From: Wenzhouxiangella sp.
GTDB lineage: Bacteria; Pseudomonadota; Gammaproteobacteria; Xanthomonadales; Wenzhouxiangellaceae
Length of the DNA: 37,487 bases
Assembly: GCA_007118895.1 (NCBI GenBank)
Contig: SKQS01000134.1
Coordinates: 1-37,487 of the forward strand
Direction of reading: 5' to 3'
The notes under the pieces are model-generated. The model was not told the origin of the DNA. It did not search any database and saw nothing but the letters and a program-made list of their open reading frames with translations. Position 1 is the first letter of the stretch; each line of letters starts with the position of its first letter. A program made the position numbers and the translations under genes. Below, in pieces: positions 7,205 to 16,005 of this stretch.

Positions 7205-9174
7205 TGGTCAAACCCGTACAAGCTCATCCGCCGGCAGAGGCCGTGGCCTGGACCGTTCTGGCCTTCCTGGCCGCCGCGCTACCGCACCTGCTGGCGATGC
7301 CCGGCTGGCTGATGCTGGTGATCCTGGTACTGGCAATCTGGCGGGTAGGTGCCGCCTGGCAGAACTGGCAACCCCCGCCGGCATGGCTGCGGCTGGGGAT
7401 CACCCTGGCCCTGCTTGGCCTGGTGGTGATCTTCTACGGCGGCCTGTGGGGTCGACGGGCGGCGACCGGGCTGCTGTGCATGATGCTGGCAGCCAAGATG
7501 ATGGAGATGTTCCGCCTGCGGGATTTGCGCCTGGTGGCCTCGATGTGCTTTTTCCTGATTGCCACCCAGTTCCTGTTCAGTGAGAGGCTGGTCTACCTGG
7601 CCTACCTGGCCGGCGCTTTCTGGGTAGCAACCGCAGCGCTGCTGCTGATCCAGCGGGTCGACAGCGCCCAACCCAAGCCAGCTTCGGCAAGCTGGACCAG
7701 GTCGACCCTGCGTCCGGTAACCCTGCTGATCGTTGCTGCCGTTCCGCTGGCACTGGCCCTGTTCGTCACCTTCCCGAGGCTGGCGCAGCCACTTTGGGGC
7801 CTGCCGGATGAGGTCATGGACGGCCGTACCGGACTGTCGGACTCGATGTCGCCGGGCAGCATCGCCAATCTGTATGCCGACGAATCTGCCGCATTTCGAG
7901 TTGAATTTGACGGTCCGATGCCGCCGCCTGCCGAACGCTACTGGCGCGGACCGGTATTCTGGAATTTCGATGGTCACACCTGGAGCCGGTCCTTTTTCTC
8001 GACCAGTCCGGCCACGGTGATGCCGGAGGCCGGCACACGGAGCTGGGACTACCGGGTTCAGCTCGAGCCACACGAGCAGCGCTGGCTGTTCTCCCTGGAC
8101 TATCCGGTCGAGTATCCGCGCGGGGCCCGGGTGACAGCGGACTACCAGATGATCAGCAGGCGAGCCATCACCACCCTGACCCAGTACGAGGTATCCAGCA
8201 ACCCGGACTTCATCGACACCCCGGATCTGCCGCAAACACTTCACAACCTGGCCACCCGGCTGCCTGACGACCGTAACCCACGCACCCTGGCGCTGGCTGC
8301 CGAGTGGCGTGAGCGCTACCCGGACGATCAGCAGCTGATTGATGCGATTCTGCGCTGGTTCAACGAGGAGGCTTTCTTTTACAGCCTCGAGACCTCACCG
8401 ATGGGCCGCAACAGCGTGGACGAATTCCTGTTCGACCTGCGCACCGGCTACTGCGAGCATTACGCTTCGGCATTTGCGGTGATGATGCGCGCCGCAGGGG
8501 TGCCGGCACGCATCGTTACCGGTTACCAGGGCGGCTGGTGGAGCACCACCGCCCGCTATCTGCTGGTACGCCAGTCAGATGCCCATGCCTGGGTCGAGGT
8601 CTGGCTGCCCGAACAGGGCTGGACCCGGGTGGATCCTACTGCAGCGGTATCCCCGAGCCGGATTCGCGAAGGTTCGCGAGTGGCCATCGACCAGCCAAGA
8701 CACCTGCTGGACTGGGACTGGGTCCAGGACCTGCGCAATCGCTATGACCGGGTTCAGCACCTGTGGAACAACTGGGTGTTGGGCTTTGACGCCAGCAGAC
8801 AGCGCCAGTTTCTGGGCGGGCTGGGCCTGGGCGAACCGGGGCTGATGATGATTGGCCTGACCATGGTGCTTTCGGCCATGCTGGTCGTAGGACTTGTCGC
8901 CCTGTTGCTGCTCCGCCGGCCCAGGGCTCGCCCGCGCAGCCAGGCCGAGCGACTGTGGCAGCAGCTACTGGCCCGCCTGCGCCGACGCGGTCTGGCCTGC
9001 AGCCCAACCGAAACGCCACTGGAATTCAGCCAGCGGGTGAGCCATGCCCTGCCCAACCAGTCAGGCGAATTCGACCGGCTGACCTGGCTGTACTGCCGGC
9101 TGCATTACGGTACTGGCCAGCATCAGGACTTGCTTCCGGAGTTCACCCGCCGAGTCGAGGCCTTCAAGCCCTGA
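7204..9174 (+). CDS. tgpA: Membrane-anchored transglutaminase-like protein (TgpA family)
   Basis: The 656-residue protein has a multi-pass N-terminus (about 12-190, DUF3488-type), an exposed transglutaminase-like domain and a single C-terminal membrane segment (about 560-590) before a basic DUF4129-like tail. The catalytic triad is visible: Cys417 in TGYCEHYAS, His461 in SDAHAW and Asp477 in TRVDPT. Pseudomonas TgpA is a periplasm-facing protein of this kind, reported as important for growth. I use ATG 7204, which overlaps the DUF58 stop; the frame is open to 7072, but that region belongs to the DUF58 gene. Function is likely cell-envelope protein modification with the MoxR/DUF58 pair, by inference. 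Confidence 0.92.
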   Translation: MVKPVQAHPPAEAVAWTVLAFLAAALPHLLAMPGWLMLVILVLAIWRVGAAWQNWQPPPAWLRLGITLALLGLVVIFYGGLWGRRAATGLLCMMLAAKMMEMFRLRDLRLVASMCFFLIATQFLFSERLVYLAYLAGAFWVATAALLLIQRVDSAQPKPASASWTRSTLRPVTLLIVAAVPLALALFVTFPRLAQPLWGLPDEVMDGRTGLSDSMSPGSIANLYADESAAFRVEFDGPMPPPAERYWRGPVFWNFDGHTWSRSFFSTSPATVMPEAGTRSWDYRVQLEPHEQRWLFSLDYPVEYPRGARVTADYQMISRRAITTLTQYEVSSNPDFIDTPDLPQTLHNLATRLPDDRNPRTLALAAEWRERYPDDQQLIDAILRWFNEEAFFYSLETSPMGRNSVDEFLFDLRTGYCEHYASAFAVMMRAAGVPARIVTGYQGGWWSTTARYLLVRQSDAHAWVEVWLPEQGWTRVDPTAAVSPSRIREGSRVAIDQPRHLLDWDWVQDLRNRYDRVQHLWNNWVLGFDASRQRQFLGGLGLGEPGLMMIGLTMVLSAMLVVGLVALLLLRRPRARPRSQAERLWQQLLARLRRRGLACSPTETPLEFSQRVSHALPNQSGEFDRLTWLYCRLHYGTGQHQDLLPEFTRRVEAFKP

Positions 9175-9208
9175 GCCTGCCTTGTTCACTCTGCAAATAA
9201 GGCAGGCT
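9174..9208. terminator. Hairpin after the moxR-DUF58-tgpA operon
   Basis: AGCCTGCCTT (9174-9183) and AAGGCAGGCT (9199-9208) form a perfect 10-bp stem with a 15-nt loop, starting on the last base of the tgpA stop codon. No T-run follows (GGGGGCTGAC), so it may be a Rho-assisted or message-stabilising hairpin rather than a strict intrinsic terminator. Confidence 0.55.
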
Positions 9209-9293
9209 GGGGGCTGACGAATCAAGCAATCTGGGTGAACAAGCAGTTACTAGAAACGTCTAATCATGTATAACTCAAGCGAGGTGCGTTTGC

Positions 9294-9848
9294 ATGCATG
9301 TCACAGCCTTGAAAGCGCTTACGGCAATTACCGGGCTGCTCGCCCTGGCCGGCTGTGCGACCATTCCGGCGCCACTGGCCGGCGACTTTCCGGACTTCCT
9401 GCCTGAACAGGCCACCGAGCGTTCGATCGGGGGCAACGTGCGCTGGGGCGGCGTGATCGTCGATGCCGAGCCCCTGGCAGACCGCACCTGCGTGGAGGTT
9501 CTTTCCCACCAGCTCGACCGCAACAAGCGCCCGGTGCGCAGTGACCGCTCATACGGACGGTTCCTGGCCTGTCGTTCCGGATTTCTCGACCCGGTCGTGT
9601 TCAGCCGTGGCCGAGACATCACGGTGATCGGCCGTATAGAGGACCTGGTGGAAGGCGAGATCGGCGAATACCGATACCGCTACCCACGCCTGGATGCCGA
9701 GGTGATCTACTTGTGGCCGGAAGTGGTCGAACGCTACTATCACGATCCATGGCCCTGGTACGGACCGTGGTATTACCACCCGTTTCATCACCCCTACCAT
9801 CTCCCCTACCGAACCCGGGTATCGGGCACCATCATCATTCGCCGCTGA
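9294..9848 (+). CDS. slp: Slp-family outer-membrane lipoprotein
   Basis: The 184-residue protein begins with a lipoprotein signal (ALKALTAITGLLALAGC), the lipobox LAGC putting the acylated Cys at about residue 21. The following region (VRWGGVIVDAEPLADRTCVEVLSHQLD, then GRFLACRSGFLDP and RDITVIGRIEDLVEGEIGEYRYRYPRLDAEVIYLWPE) is characteristic of Slp/YeaY lipoproteins, which are starvation or acid-stress induced in E. coli. The C-terminus is rich in Tyr, His and Pro. GAGGTG at 9281-9286 is the ribosome binding site; TATAAC at 9269-9274 may be a -10 element, but I see no convincing -35. It stands alone between tgpA and lexA. Confidence 0.88.
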   Translation: MHVTALKALTAITGLLALAGCATIPAPLAGDFPDFLPEQATERSIGGNVRWGGVIVDAEPLADRTCVEVLSHQLDRNKRPVRSDRSYGRFLACRSGFLDPVVFSRGRDITVIGRIEDLVEGEIGEYRYRYPRLDAEVIYLWPEVVERYYHDPWPWYGPWYYHPFHHPYHLPYRTRVSGTIIIRR

Positions 9849-9860
9849 CTACGCCGTTAT

Positions 9861-9876
9861 CTGTTTTTTGATACAG
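9861..9876 (+). promoter_or_regulatory. SOS box (LexA operator)
   Basis: CTGTTTTTTGATACAG has the E. coli-type pattern CTGT-N8-ACAG and ends seven bases before the lexA ATG, so LexA should repress its own gene. The close fit agrees with the E. coli-like recognition helix of the encoded LexA. Confidence 0.85.
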
Positions 9877-9883
9877 TACCGCC

Positions 9884-10507
9884 ATGGAACTATCGCCGCG
9901 GCAGTCGGAAATACTGGACTACATCATTCGCTTCATTCGGGAGGAAGGCTGGCCACCGACCCGGGCAGAGATTACCGAGTATTTCGGCTTTGCCTCCCCC
10001 AACGCTGCCCAATGTCACCTCAAGGCGCTGGCAGGCAAGGGCGCAATCCGAATCGAGAGCGGCACCGCGCGCGGCATTGTTCCGTTGTGCGGCCCTGGCG
10101 ACGACGGCTCAGCCGATCCGACCACAGCGCTTTCCCTGCCGCTGATAGGCCAGGTTGCCGCCGGCAGCCCGATCCTGGCGATAGAAAACCGTGAAGAGCA
10201 GGTCTCGGTACCTCGCAACCTGTTCCGGCCGGTGCCCGACTATCTGCTGCGGGTGCGCGGAGAGAGCATGATCGACGCCGGCATCGAGGATGGCGATCTG
10301 CTGGCCGTTCAGCGCACTGCCACCGCCAGCCACGGCCAGATCGTCGTCGTGCGTATCGGTGATGAAGTCACCGTCAAACGCCTGCGCCGCCGTGGTCGCG
10401 GCGTATGGCTGGAAGCGGCCAATCCCGAGTTTGCCGACCGCCAGCTCACCGCCGCCGACGGCGCGGTAATCGAAGGCCGCGCCGTCGGCGTCATTCGCCG
10501 GCTTTAG
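9884..10507 (+). CDS. lexA: LexA repressor
   Basis: LexA represses SOS genes and cleaves itself when activated RecA filaments form. The 207-residue protein has the winged-helix DNA-binding domain at residues 1-65 (PPTRAEITEYFGFASPNAAQCHLKAL, very close to E. coli), the cleavage bond Ala93-Gly94 in QVAAGSP, catalytic Ser128 in GESMIDAG and Lys165 in EVTVKRL. A consensus SOS box sits directly upstream. It is convergent with the CBS-domain gene; the 52 bases between hold only a poor stem followed by TTTTT near 10556. Confidence 0.97.
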   Translation: MELSPRQSEILDYIIRFIREEGWPPTRAEITEYFGFASPNAAQCHLKALAGKGAIRIESGTARGIVPLCGPGDDGSADPTTALSLPLIGQVAAGSPILAIENREEQVSVPRNLFRPVPDYLLRVRGESMIDAGIEDGDLLAVQRTATASHGQIVVVRIGDEVTVKRLRRRGRGVWLEAANPEFADRQLTAADGAVIEGRAVGVIRRL

Positions 10508-10559
10508 CAGCCCTATTTCGGCAAGGCTGTTCGTTGCAAGCCCTGTCAGGAACGGTTTT

Positions 10560-10973
10560 TCAGGTCCGCACAGACTGGTTGTATTCGCTGACTGCGCGAA
10601 GGATCTGCCGGCAGGTCAGCTGACCGATCAGCCTGCCCTGGTCAACCACCGGACGTCTGCGGTGACCCTTGGAGATCATGTCCATGGCCACGTCAACGAT
10701 ATTGTCGTGCAGCTCGCAACACTGTACTTCGGCAGTCATCGCATCACTAACAGTGCCGATATCGTAGGTGTTGTTGTAGGTCGCAGAAATCACGGCCCGC
10801 AGGCAGTCTATCTCCGACAGCACGCCGACCAGGATGTCTTCCCTGTCGACCACGCATGCTCCGGATACGTGATTACGAGTGATGATCTCAGCGGCCCTGA
10901 CCAGGCTGTCATCGGCATAAACCTTGATCGGCTTCCGATTCATGTAGTCACCGATGTGAAGTGATCGCAGCAT
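10560..10973 (-). CDS. CBS-domain pair protein
   Basis: The 137-residue protein consists of two CBS domains: one from MNRKPIKVYADDSLVRAAEIITRNHVSGACVVD to EIDCLRAVIS, and a second from VSDAMTAEVQCCELHDNIVDVAMDMISKGHRRRPVVDQGRLIGQLTCRQILRAV. Such stand-alone pairs bind adenine nucleotides and act as energy sensors or subunits, but no partner can be deduced here. I choose ATG 10973 because GGGAGGA lies just upstream; the frame is open to 11036. The 240 bp on its far side (10974-11213) contain no gene. Confidence 0.85.
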   Translation of the reverse strand: MLRSLHIGDYMNRKPIKVYADDSLVRAAEIITRNHVSGACVVDREDILVGVLSEIDCLRAVISATYNNTYDIGTVSDAMTAEVQCCELHDNIVDVAMDMISKGHRRRPVVDQGRLIGQLTCRQILRAVSEYNQSVRT

Positions 10974-11152
10974 GAATGCATCCTCCCTGGTAGTTAATGG
11001 TGGGCAGCATCGCGACTCGACGCTATCGGCTCGCAATTCCCTGACCCGAGCAGTTTACTAACACCTGCGAGAAATAACACGCTCGGAACTCCGTACGCGT
11101 TTGCTCAATGCCAATATCAAGCGAATTCAGCTGACGGATCAAAAATTACCGG

Positions 11153-11182
11153 TTGCACTACTCCGGAATAATTAGGTACGAT
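11153..11182 (+). promoter_or_regulatory. Candidate sigma-70 promoter for the esterase-like lipoprotein
   Basis: TTGCAC (11153-11158) and TACGAT (11177-11182) are 18 bp apart, in an AT-rich patch 32 bp before the proposed GTG start. The -35 is good, the -10 only fair. Confidence 0.4.
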
Positions 11183-11213
11183 GAATATCGTGCTACAAAA
11201 AACGTAGAAAACC

Positions 11214-12611
11214 GTGACCCGATTTGAATCCAGTCTGATGCTCTTGATGTTGTTCGGAGCAAGCCTTCTTGTGCTCTCGGCCTGCGGCGGCTCAAGTTCG
11301 ACTCAGCCCGTTCCGGAGACATCGCCGCCAGCACCGGAACAGACACCATTCGAGGTACGCGTCGCCATACTGAACAGTGAACTTGCGCCGCTGGACAGCA
11401 CGCTACCGGGCCCTGCCACCGACGACCTGTTGCCGCTGTCTCGCCTGGCCGCGGCTCGGGTAATCGGCATGGGCGAGGCAACCCACGGCACGCGCGAGTT
11501 CTTTCATCTCAAGCACAAGATCTTCCGCTGGCTGGTCGAGGAGCATGGAGCCACGGTATTCGCGATCGAGTCGGACATCGCAGAGGGCTACTTCCTGGAT
11601 CAGTACGTGCAGACCGGGGAAGGTGATCTGGAATCCATGATGCTTGAGCGCATGCACTACTGGACCTGGTACACCGAGGAGGTAAGAGACCTCATTCAGT
11701 GGATGGCCGATTACAACGCCGCCAACCCGGACGCCGAGCCCTTGCGCTACATCGGTATAGACTGCCAGACGGTAGGAATGCAGCCGGAAGCGATGATGGA
11801 GCTGATCAACGTGGCCTCTCCCGAGCTCTCGGAGCAAGTCGAGGCGGCGATCAGCCCGCTGGATGTGGGCATGTACGAGGCCTGGCCCTTTTATCAGGAA
11901 ATGCCACAACAGGAATACGACCAGATCCGGGCGCAGCTGCTGGATCTTCAGGCTACGCTGGCCGCGAATAGGGATGAATTGGTCGCCGGTGCCACGCTGC
12001 AGGACTACCACATGCTGATGTATCTGCTCAAGAGCCTGATCGATGGCCATCGGTCCACCTTCGACGACTTCAATGTGCCCGACTTGCAGCCCAGATCGGA
12101 AGCCCGGGAGCGCTGCATGACCGACAACGTGCAGTTGATCGAAGATCTGGCAGGGCCAGGTGTTCGGGTCGGGCTGTGGGCTCACAACGGCCATGTGGCC
12201 GCCACGCCTTATTTCCAGGGCTGGCCGACCATGGGCAGCCACCTGCGCGAGGAGCTGGGCAATGAATACCAGGTCATCGGCTTTTCCTTCAGCCACGGGG
12301 ATTTCATGGCCCAGCGGTCGGGCGTGGGCCTGCTGCAACAGTCCATCCCGCTACCGCCGCTGCCCGGCTCGATCACCGAGCTGCTTCATGCAGCCGACAG
12401 CGAACAGTACATTCTTGATGTCGGGGGCATCCCCGGATCGCAGCTGCTCGACTGGCTCCGTGAAAGCCAGCTGTTTCTGTTTGTTGGCAGTGTCTTCGAT
12501 CCTGCTCACGATATACAGAACTACTACTACGACGTGACGCTATCTCCCATGTTCGACGCGATCATTCATATTGATGAGTCCACCGCGGCTGTTCCGTTGC
12601 CAATGCCTTGA
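11214..12611 (+). CDS. Erythromycin-esterase-family lipoprotein
   Basis: The 465-residue protein has a lipoprotein signal ending LVLSAC (acylated Cys24), a Ser/Pro-rich linker, then an erythromycin-esterase-like domain. Visible conserved positions are Glu88 and His91 in GMGEATHGTREFF, Glu119 in FAIESD and the histidines in LWAHNGHVA, corresponding to the catalytic Glu/His set of EreB-type enzymes. Known Ere enzymes hydrolyse macrolides, but many chromosomal homologues have unknown substrates, and a lipid-anchored form implies a periplasmic or outer-membrane role. Start GTG 11214 keeps Arg3 ahead of the hydrophobic core; ATG 11238 is an alternative. It converges on the tsaC gene with 22 bp between. 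Confidence 0.85.
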   Translation: MTRFESSLMLLMLFGASLLVLSACGGSSSTQPVPETSPPAPEQTPFEVRVAILNSELAPLDSTLPGPATDDLLPLSRLAAARVIGMGEATHGTREFFHLKHKIFRWLVEEHGATVFAIESDIAEGYFLDQYVQTGEGDLESMMLERMHYWTWYTEEVRDLIQWMADYNAANPDAEPLRYIGIDCQTVGMQPEAMMELINVASPELSEQVEAAISPLDVGMYEAWPFYQEMPQQEYDQIRAQLLDLQATLAANRDELVAGATLQDYHMLMYLLKSLIDGHRSTFDDFNVPDLQPRSEARERCMTDNVQLIEDLAGPGVRVGLWAHNGHVAATPYFQGWPTMGSHLREELGNEYQVIGFSFSHGDFMAQRSGVGLLQQSIPLPPLPGSITELLHAADSEQYILDVGGIPGSQLLDWLRESQLFLFVGSVFDPAHDIQNYYYDVTLSPMFDAIIHIDESTAAVPLPMP

Positions 12612-12633
12612 TGTCCCGATACTTCACTGACCC

Positions 12634-13590
12634 TCAGGCGGCTGCTCGGCGCAGTCGGTCGACTACAGCGGCCCATGACAGTGTCTCTGGCGGCCGCTGG
12701 ACCAGGATACAGCCAGCATCCAGGGCATCGAGCTCGCGCAAGGCTGCATACAGCCCCCTGGCATAGGCGACGGGATCATCCGGCAGCACTCGCCAGCAGG
12801 CGAAACCGCCTGGGTCAACGGTGCCGGCCAGCGCCAGCACTGCGGCATCGGGCCGTGGCCGGATCAGGCCATCGGCAGAAACCAGCAGCAGAGGAGTTTT
12901 CGGGGCGTAGTGAGAGGCCAGGCGGCCGGAAGCCCTCGGACCTTCATCCCGCCCCGCGGTGTCTGGCGTTGCTCCCAGTACCTCGGCGAGCTGTTCGGCA
13001 CCAATCATGCCCGGTCTGAGAACACGCGGGAACTCGCCGCTTAAATCGATGATGGTCGACTCCACGCCGACGGTGCACGGTCCACCATCGATTATGGCGG
13101 CTACCGTTTCTTCCCCATGGAATTCATCGACGACATGATCGGCAGTGGTCGGGCTGATATGCCCGAAACGGTTGGCCGACGGTGCGGCAATGGCGCGGCC
13201 GAAGCGCTCCAGCAGCTTCAGCGTCACCGGGTGACCGGGCACCCTTAAGCCCACGGTCGACTGCCCGCCGGTCAGGGTTTCCGAAACACCGGCTTTTTTC
13301 TTCAATACCAGCGTCAACGGCCCCGGCCAGAAGCGGCCAGCCAGCCGACGGGCAGCTTCGGGGATTTCCACGGCCCAGTCGTCCAGGGCATCGATACCCG
13401 GCAAGTGGACGATCAGCGGATGATCAGCGGGACGGCCCTTGGCGACAAAGATCCGGCGCACGGCATCGACGTTGCCCGCATCGGCTGCCAGGCCGTAAAC
13501 CGTTTCGGTAGGCACGGCGACCAGCAGGCCCTGTTCGAGCAGCGCTGCGGCCCGGGCCAGGTCGACATCATCAGTGCCCAGCCGAATCAT
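12634..13590 (-). CDS. tsaC: L-threonylcarbamoyladenylate synthase (TsaC/Sua5, long form)
   Basis: This enzyme makes threonylcarbamoyl-AMP from Thr, bicarbonate and ATP for the t6A37 modification of ANN-decoding tRNAs. The YrdC domain fills residues ~1-190: VPTETVYGLAADA, KGRPADHPLIVHL, GPLTLVLKK and APSANRFGHISPT. A further ~100 residues (from SGRLASHYAPKTPLLLVSADG) form the C-terminal Sua5 domain, so at 318 residues this is the Sua5/YwlC type rather than short E. coli TsaC. It is last in the minus-strand run prfB-lysS-amidase-tsaC, 64 bp after the amidase gene. Confidence 0.93.
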   Translation of the reverse strand: MIRLGTDDVDLARAAALLEQGLLVAVPTETVYGLAADAGNVDAVRRIFVAKGRPADHPLIVHLPGIDALDDWAVEIPEAARRLAGRFWPGPLTLVLKKKAGVSETLTGGQSTVGLRVPGHPVTLKLLERFGRAIAAPSANRFGHISPTTADHVVDEFHGEETVAAIIDGGPCTVGVESTIIDLSGEFPRVLRPGMIGAEQLAEVLGATPDTAGRDEGPRASGRLASHYAPKTPLLLVSADGLIRPRPDAAVLALAGTVDPGGFACWRVLPDDPVAYARGLYAALRELDALDAGCILVQRPPETLSWAAVVDRLRRAAA

Positions 13591-13654
13591 CGACCGGGCC
13601 GTTCAGGGCGAGGTCGGCAACCCCCATCCGGGCAAGGCATACGCCGGACCGGTG

Positions 13655-14431
13655 TCATCGGCGTCCCAGGGTGAAAGCATCCCGGTCGGCCAGAAACGGC
13701 AGGCTTCGACGCAGCTCATCCAGGGCAGCGAAGTCCAGCTCGACCATGACGGTCTGCTCGGTATCGTCCAGTTCGACCAGGCACTCACCCAACCCGCTCC
13801 AGGCCGAGGAGGCGCCGGGATAAACCACCTGGTTGCCATCGGTACCGGTGCAATTGACGCCGATCACGAAGGCCTGGTTTTCGATCGCCCTGGCCTTGAG
13901 CAGACTGCGCCAGGCATCCACCCGCGCCGCCGGCCAGTTGGCAACGAAAAGCTGCACGTCGAAACGATCATCGTTGCGACACCACACCGGAAAGCGCAGG
14001 TCATAGCAGACCTGCAGATCGAAGCGCCGAGCACGAAAATCGACCTCGACCCTTCGGTTGCCCGACCGGTAGCGCTCGCCCTCCCCGCCATGGCCGAACA
14101 GGTGGGCCTTGTCGTAGTAGTCGATGCGACCGTCGGGCTGCACGAACAGGAAGCGATTGTGCAGCCGGCCGTCGTCGTCCAGGGCCAGGCTGCCGGCAAT
14201 TGCCGCGTCATGGCTTTCTGCCTGCTCGACCATCCACTGAACGCTTTCGCCATCCATGGTTTCGATCAGGCCCTGATCGCCCAGAAAGCCGGTGGCAAAG
14301 GTCTCCGGCAGCAGGTACAGATCAGCGCCCGGCATCCCGGCGATCATCGCCCCCAGATGCTCGCGGTTGGCCGCCGGCTGGCGCCAGCGCAGATCAGCCT
14401 GGACCAGCGCGATTTTCACCGTATCGCTCAC
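13655..14431 (-). CDS. Nitrilase-superfamily amidase (YafV / omega-amidase-like)
   Basis: The 258-residue carbon-nitrogen hydrolase has the Glu-Lys-Cys triad: Glu43 in [10 protein letters not shown], Lys108 in [13 protein letters not shown] and Cys142 in [12 protein letters not shown]. These contexts resemble YafV/Nit2 omega-amidases, which hydrolyse alpha-ketoglutaramate and similar products of transamination; the substrate is inferred. The start is GTG 14431, and GTGA overlaps the lysS stop codon (14428-14430), so it is translationally coupled to lysS. Confidence 0.9.
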   Translation of the reverse strand: MSDTVKIALVQADLRWRQPAANREHLGAMIAGMPGADLYLLPETFATGFLGDQGLIETMDGESVQWMVEQAESHDAAIAGSLALDDDGRLHNRFLFVQPDGRIDYYDKAHLFGHGGEGERYRSGNRRVEVDFRARRFDLQVCYDLRFPVWCRNDDRFDVQLFVANWPAARVDAWRSLLKARAIENQAFVIGVNCTGTDGNQVVYPGASSAWSGLGECLVELDDTEQTVMVELDFAALDELRRSLPFLADRDAFTLGRR

Positions 14432-15996
14432 CCTTCGGCCTCGGGCCTGAGGTAAGGAAACAGCAGCACATCGCGGATCGATGGTGAGTCGGTCAGTAGC
14501 ATCACCAGCCGGTCGATACCAATCCCCTCACCGGCGGTCGGCGGCATGCCGTACTCCAGCGCGCGCACGTAGTCATGGTCGTAGTGCATGGCCTCGGCGT
14601 CGCCGGCCTCGCGCTCGGCGACCTGGGCACTAAAGCGCTCGGCCTGGTCCTCGGGATCGTTGAGCTCGGAGAAACCATTGGCAATTTCACGACCGGCAAT
14701 GAACAGCTCGAAGCGATCGGCGATCTCGGGATCCTCATCGTTACGCCGCGACAGCGGCGAGACCTCGACCGGGTAGCCGGTGATGAAGGTGGGCTGAACC
14801 AGCTTCGGCTCGACCAGCACGTCGAACAGCTCCATCAGCAGCCGTCCCCAGCCCCAGCCCTGCTCGAAGGAGATATCGCGGGCACTGCACAGTGCGCGCA
14901 GACGATCGCGGTTGCGCAGGCTGACCAGGTCTTCGTCGGGAATCTGTTCGGCCACTGCCTCCAGTACCGACAGGCGACGGAAGCGACCGAAATCAATCGG
15001 CTGGCCCTGGTAGTCGACGACCAGGCCGTCCTGGTCCGGCAGCTCAGCGACCACCTTGGTGAGCATGCGCTCGGTCAGGTCCATCAGATCGTTGAAGTCG
15101 GCGTGCGCCCAGTAGAACTCCAGCATGGTGAACTCGGGGTTGTGCCGGGTGGACACGCCCTCGTTGCGGAAATTGCGGTTGATCTCATAGACCCGCTCCA
15201 AACCACCGACCACCAGCCGCTTCAGGTGCAGCTCCGGGGCTACCCGCAGGTACAGATCCAGGTCCAGCGCGTTGTGGTGAGTGACGAACGGCCGGGCGGT
15301 GGCGCCGCCGGGAATGTGGTGCATCATCGGTGTCTCGACCTCGAGAAAGCCGCGCCGGTCAAGAAAGCCGCGAATCGCCCGGATGACCTGTGATCGACGC
15401 ACGAAGGTCTCGCGCACCTGCGGGTTGACGATCAGGTCGACATAGCGCCGCCGGTAGCGGGTTTCCTGGTCGGTCAGCCCATGCCACTTTTCCGGCAGCG
15501 GGCGCAGCGACTTGGCCAGTAGCTCGAGTTTATCGGCCGACAGCGACAGCTCGCCGGTGCGGGTGCGCATCAGGCTGCCCTCGGCGCCGACGATATCGCC
15601 GATATCCCAGCCCTTGAAGGCCTGGTAGACCCCTTGAGGCAGGTCATCGCGGCGCAGGTAGAGCTGAATGCGCTCACCCGAGCCGTCCTGGATATGGACG
15701 AAACTGGCCTTGCCCATGATTCGCCGGCTCATCATCCTGCCGGCCAGGGCAAAGCGTTCGCCCGATTCGGCCAGCGCCTGCTGGGTCCAGTGCTGCTCGT
15801 CGCCGAAGCGAGCATGCAGCTCATCAGCCGTGATCGAGGGACGAAAATGATTGGGATAGGCCGGTCCGGCCTCCCGCAGCGCCTTGAGCTTGGCCCGCCG
15901 CTCGGCGATCAGCCGGTTCTCGTCGGCTTCGATTACTTGTTCTGGCTTGCTGTCGGTCACGGGATTGTCTCTCTTGTCTTGCATCCTGTCCTTCAT
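14428..15996 (-). CDS. lysS: Lysyl-tRNA synthetase, class II
   Basis: The 522-residue enzyme charges tRNA-Lys. An OB-fold anticodon-binding domain occupies about 60-170 ([33 protein letters not shown]). The class II catalytic domain follows, with motif 2 [22 protein letters not shown] and motif 3 [18 protein letters not shown] 15996 has no clear ribosome binding site; the second ATG at 15984 is preceded by AAGGACAGG and may be the true start, leaving 518 residues. It follows prfB by nine bases, the same order as in E. coli. Confidence 0.96.
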   Translation of the reverse strand: MKDRMQDKRDNPVTDSKPEQVIEADENRLIAERRAKLKALREAGPAYPNHFRPSITADELHARFGDEQHWTQQALAESGERFALAGRMMSRRIMGKASFVHIQDGSGERIQLYLRRDDLPQGVYQAFKGWDIGDIVGAEGSLMRTRTGELSLSADKLELLAKSLRPLPEKWHGLTDQETRYRRRYVDLIVNPQVRETFVRRSQVIRAIRGFLDRRGFLEVETPMMHHIPGGATARPFVTHHNALDLDLYLRVAPELHLKRLVVGGLERVYEINRNFRNEGVSTRHNPEFTMLEFYWAHADFNDLMDLTERMLTKVVAELPDQDGLVVDYQGQPIDFGRFRRLSVLEAVAEQIPDEDLVSLRNRDRLRALCSARDISFEQGWGWGRLLMELFDVLVEPKLVQPTFITGYPVEVSPLSRRNDEDPEIADRFELFIAGREIANGFSELNDPEDQAERFSAQVAEREAGDAEAMHYDHDYVRALEYGMPPTAGEGIGIDRLVMLLTDSPSIRDVLLFPYLRPEAEG

Positions 15997-16005
15997 CGGC
16001 TGGTG

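Noticed and set aside
10508-10559. Intrinsic terminator between lexA and the CBS-domain gene
   Set aside because: AAGGCT/AGCCCT pair imperfectly and the T-run is about 13 bases beyond the stem.
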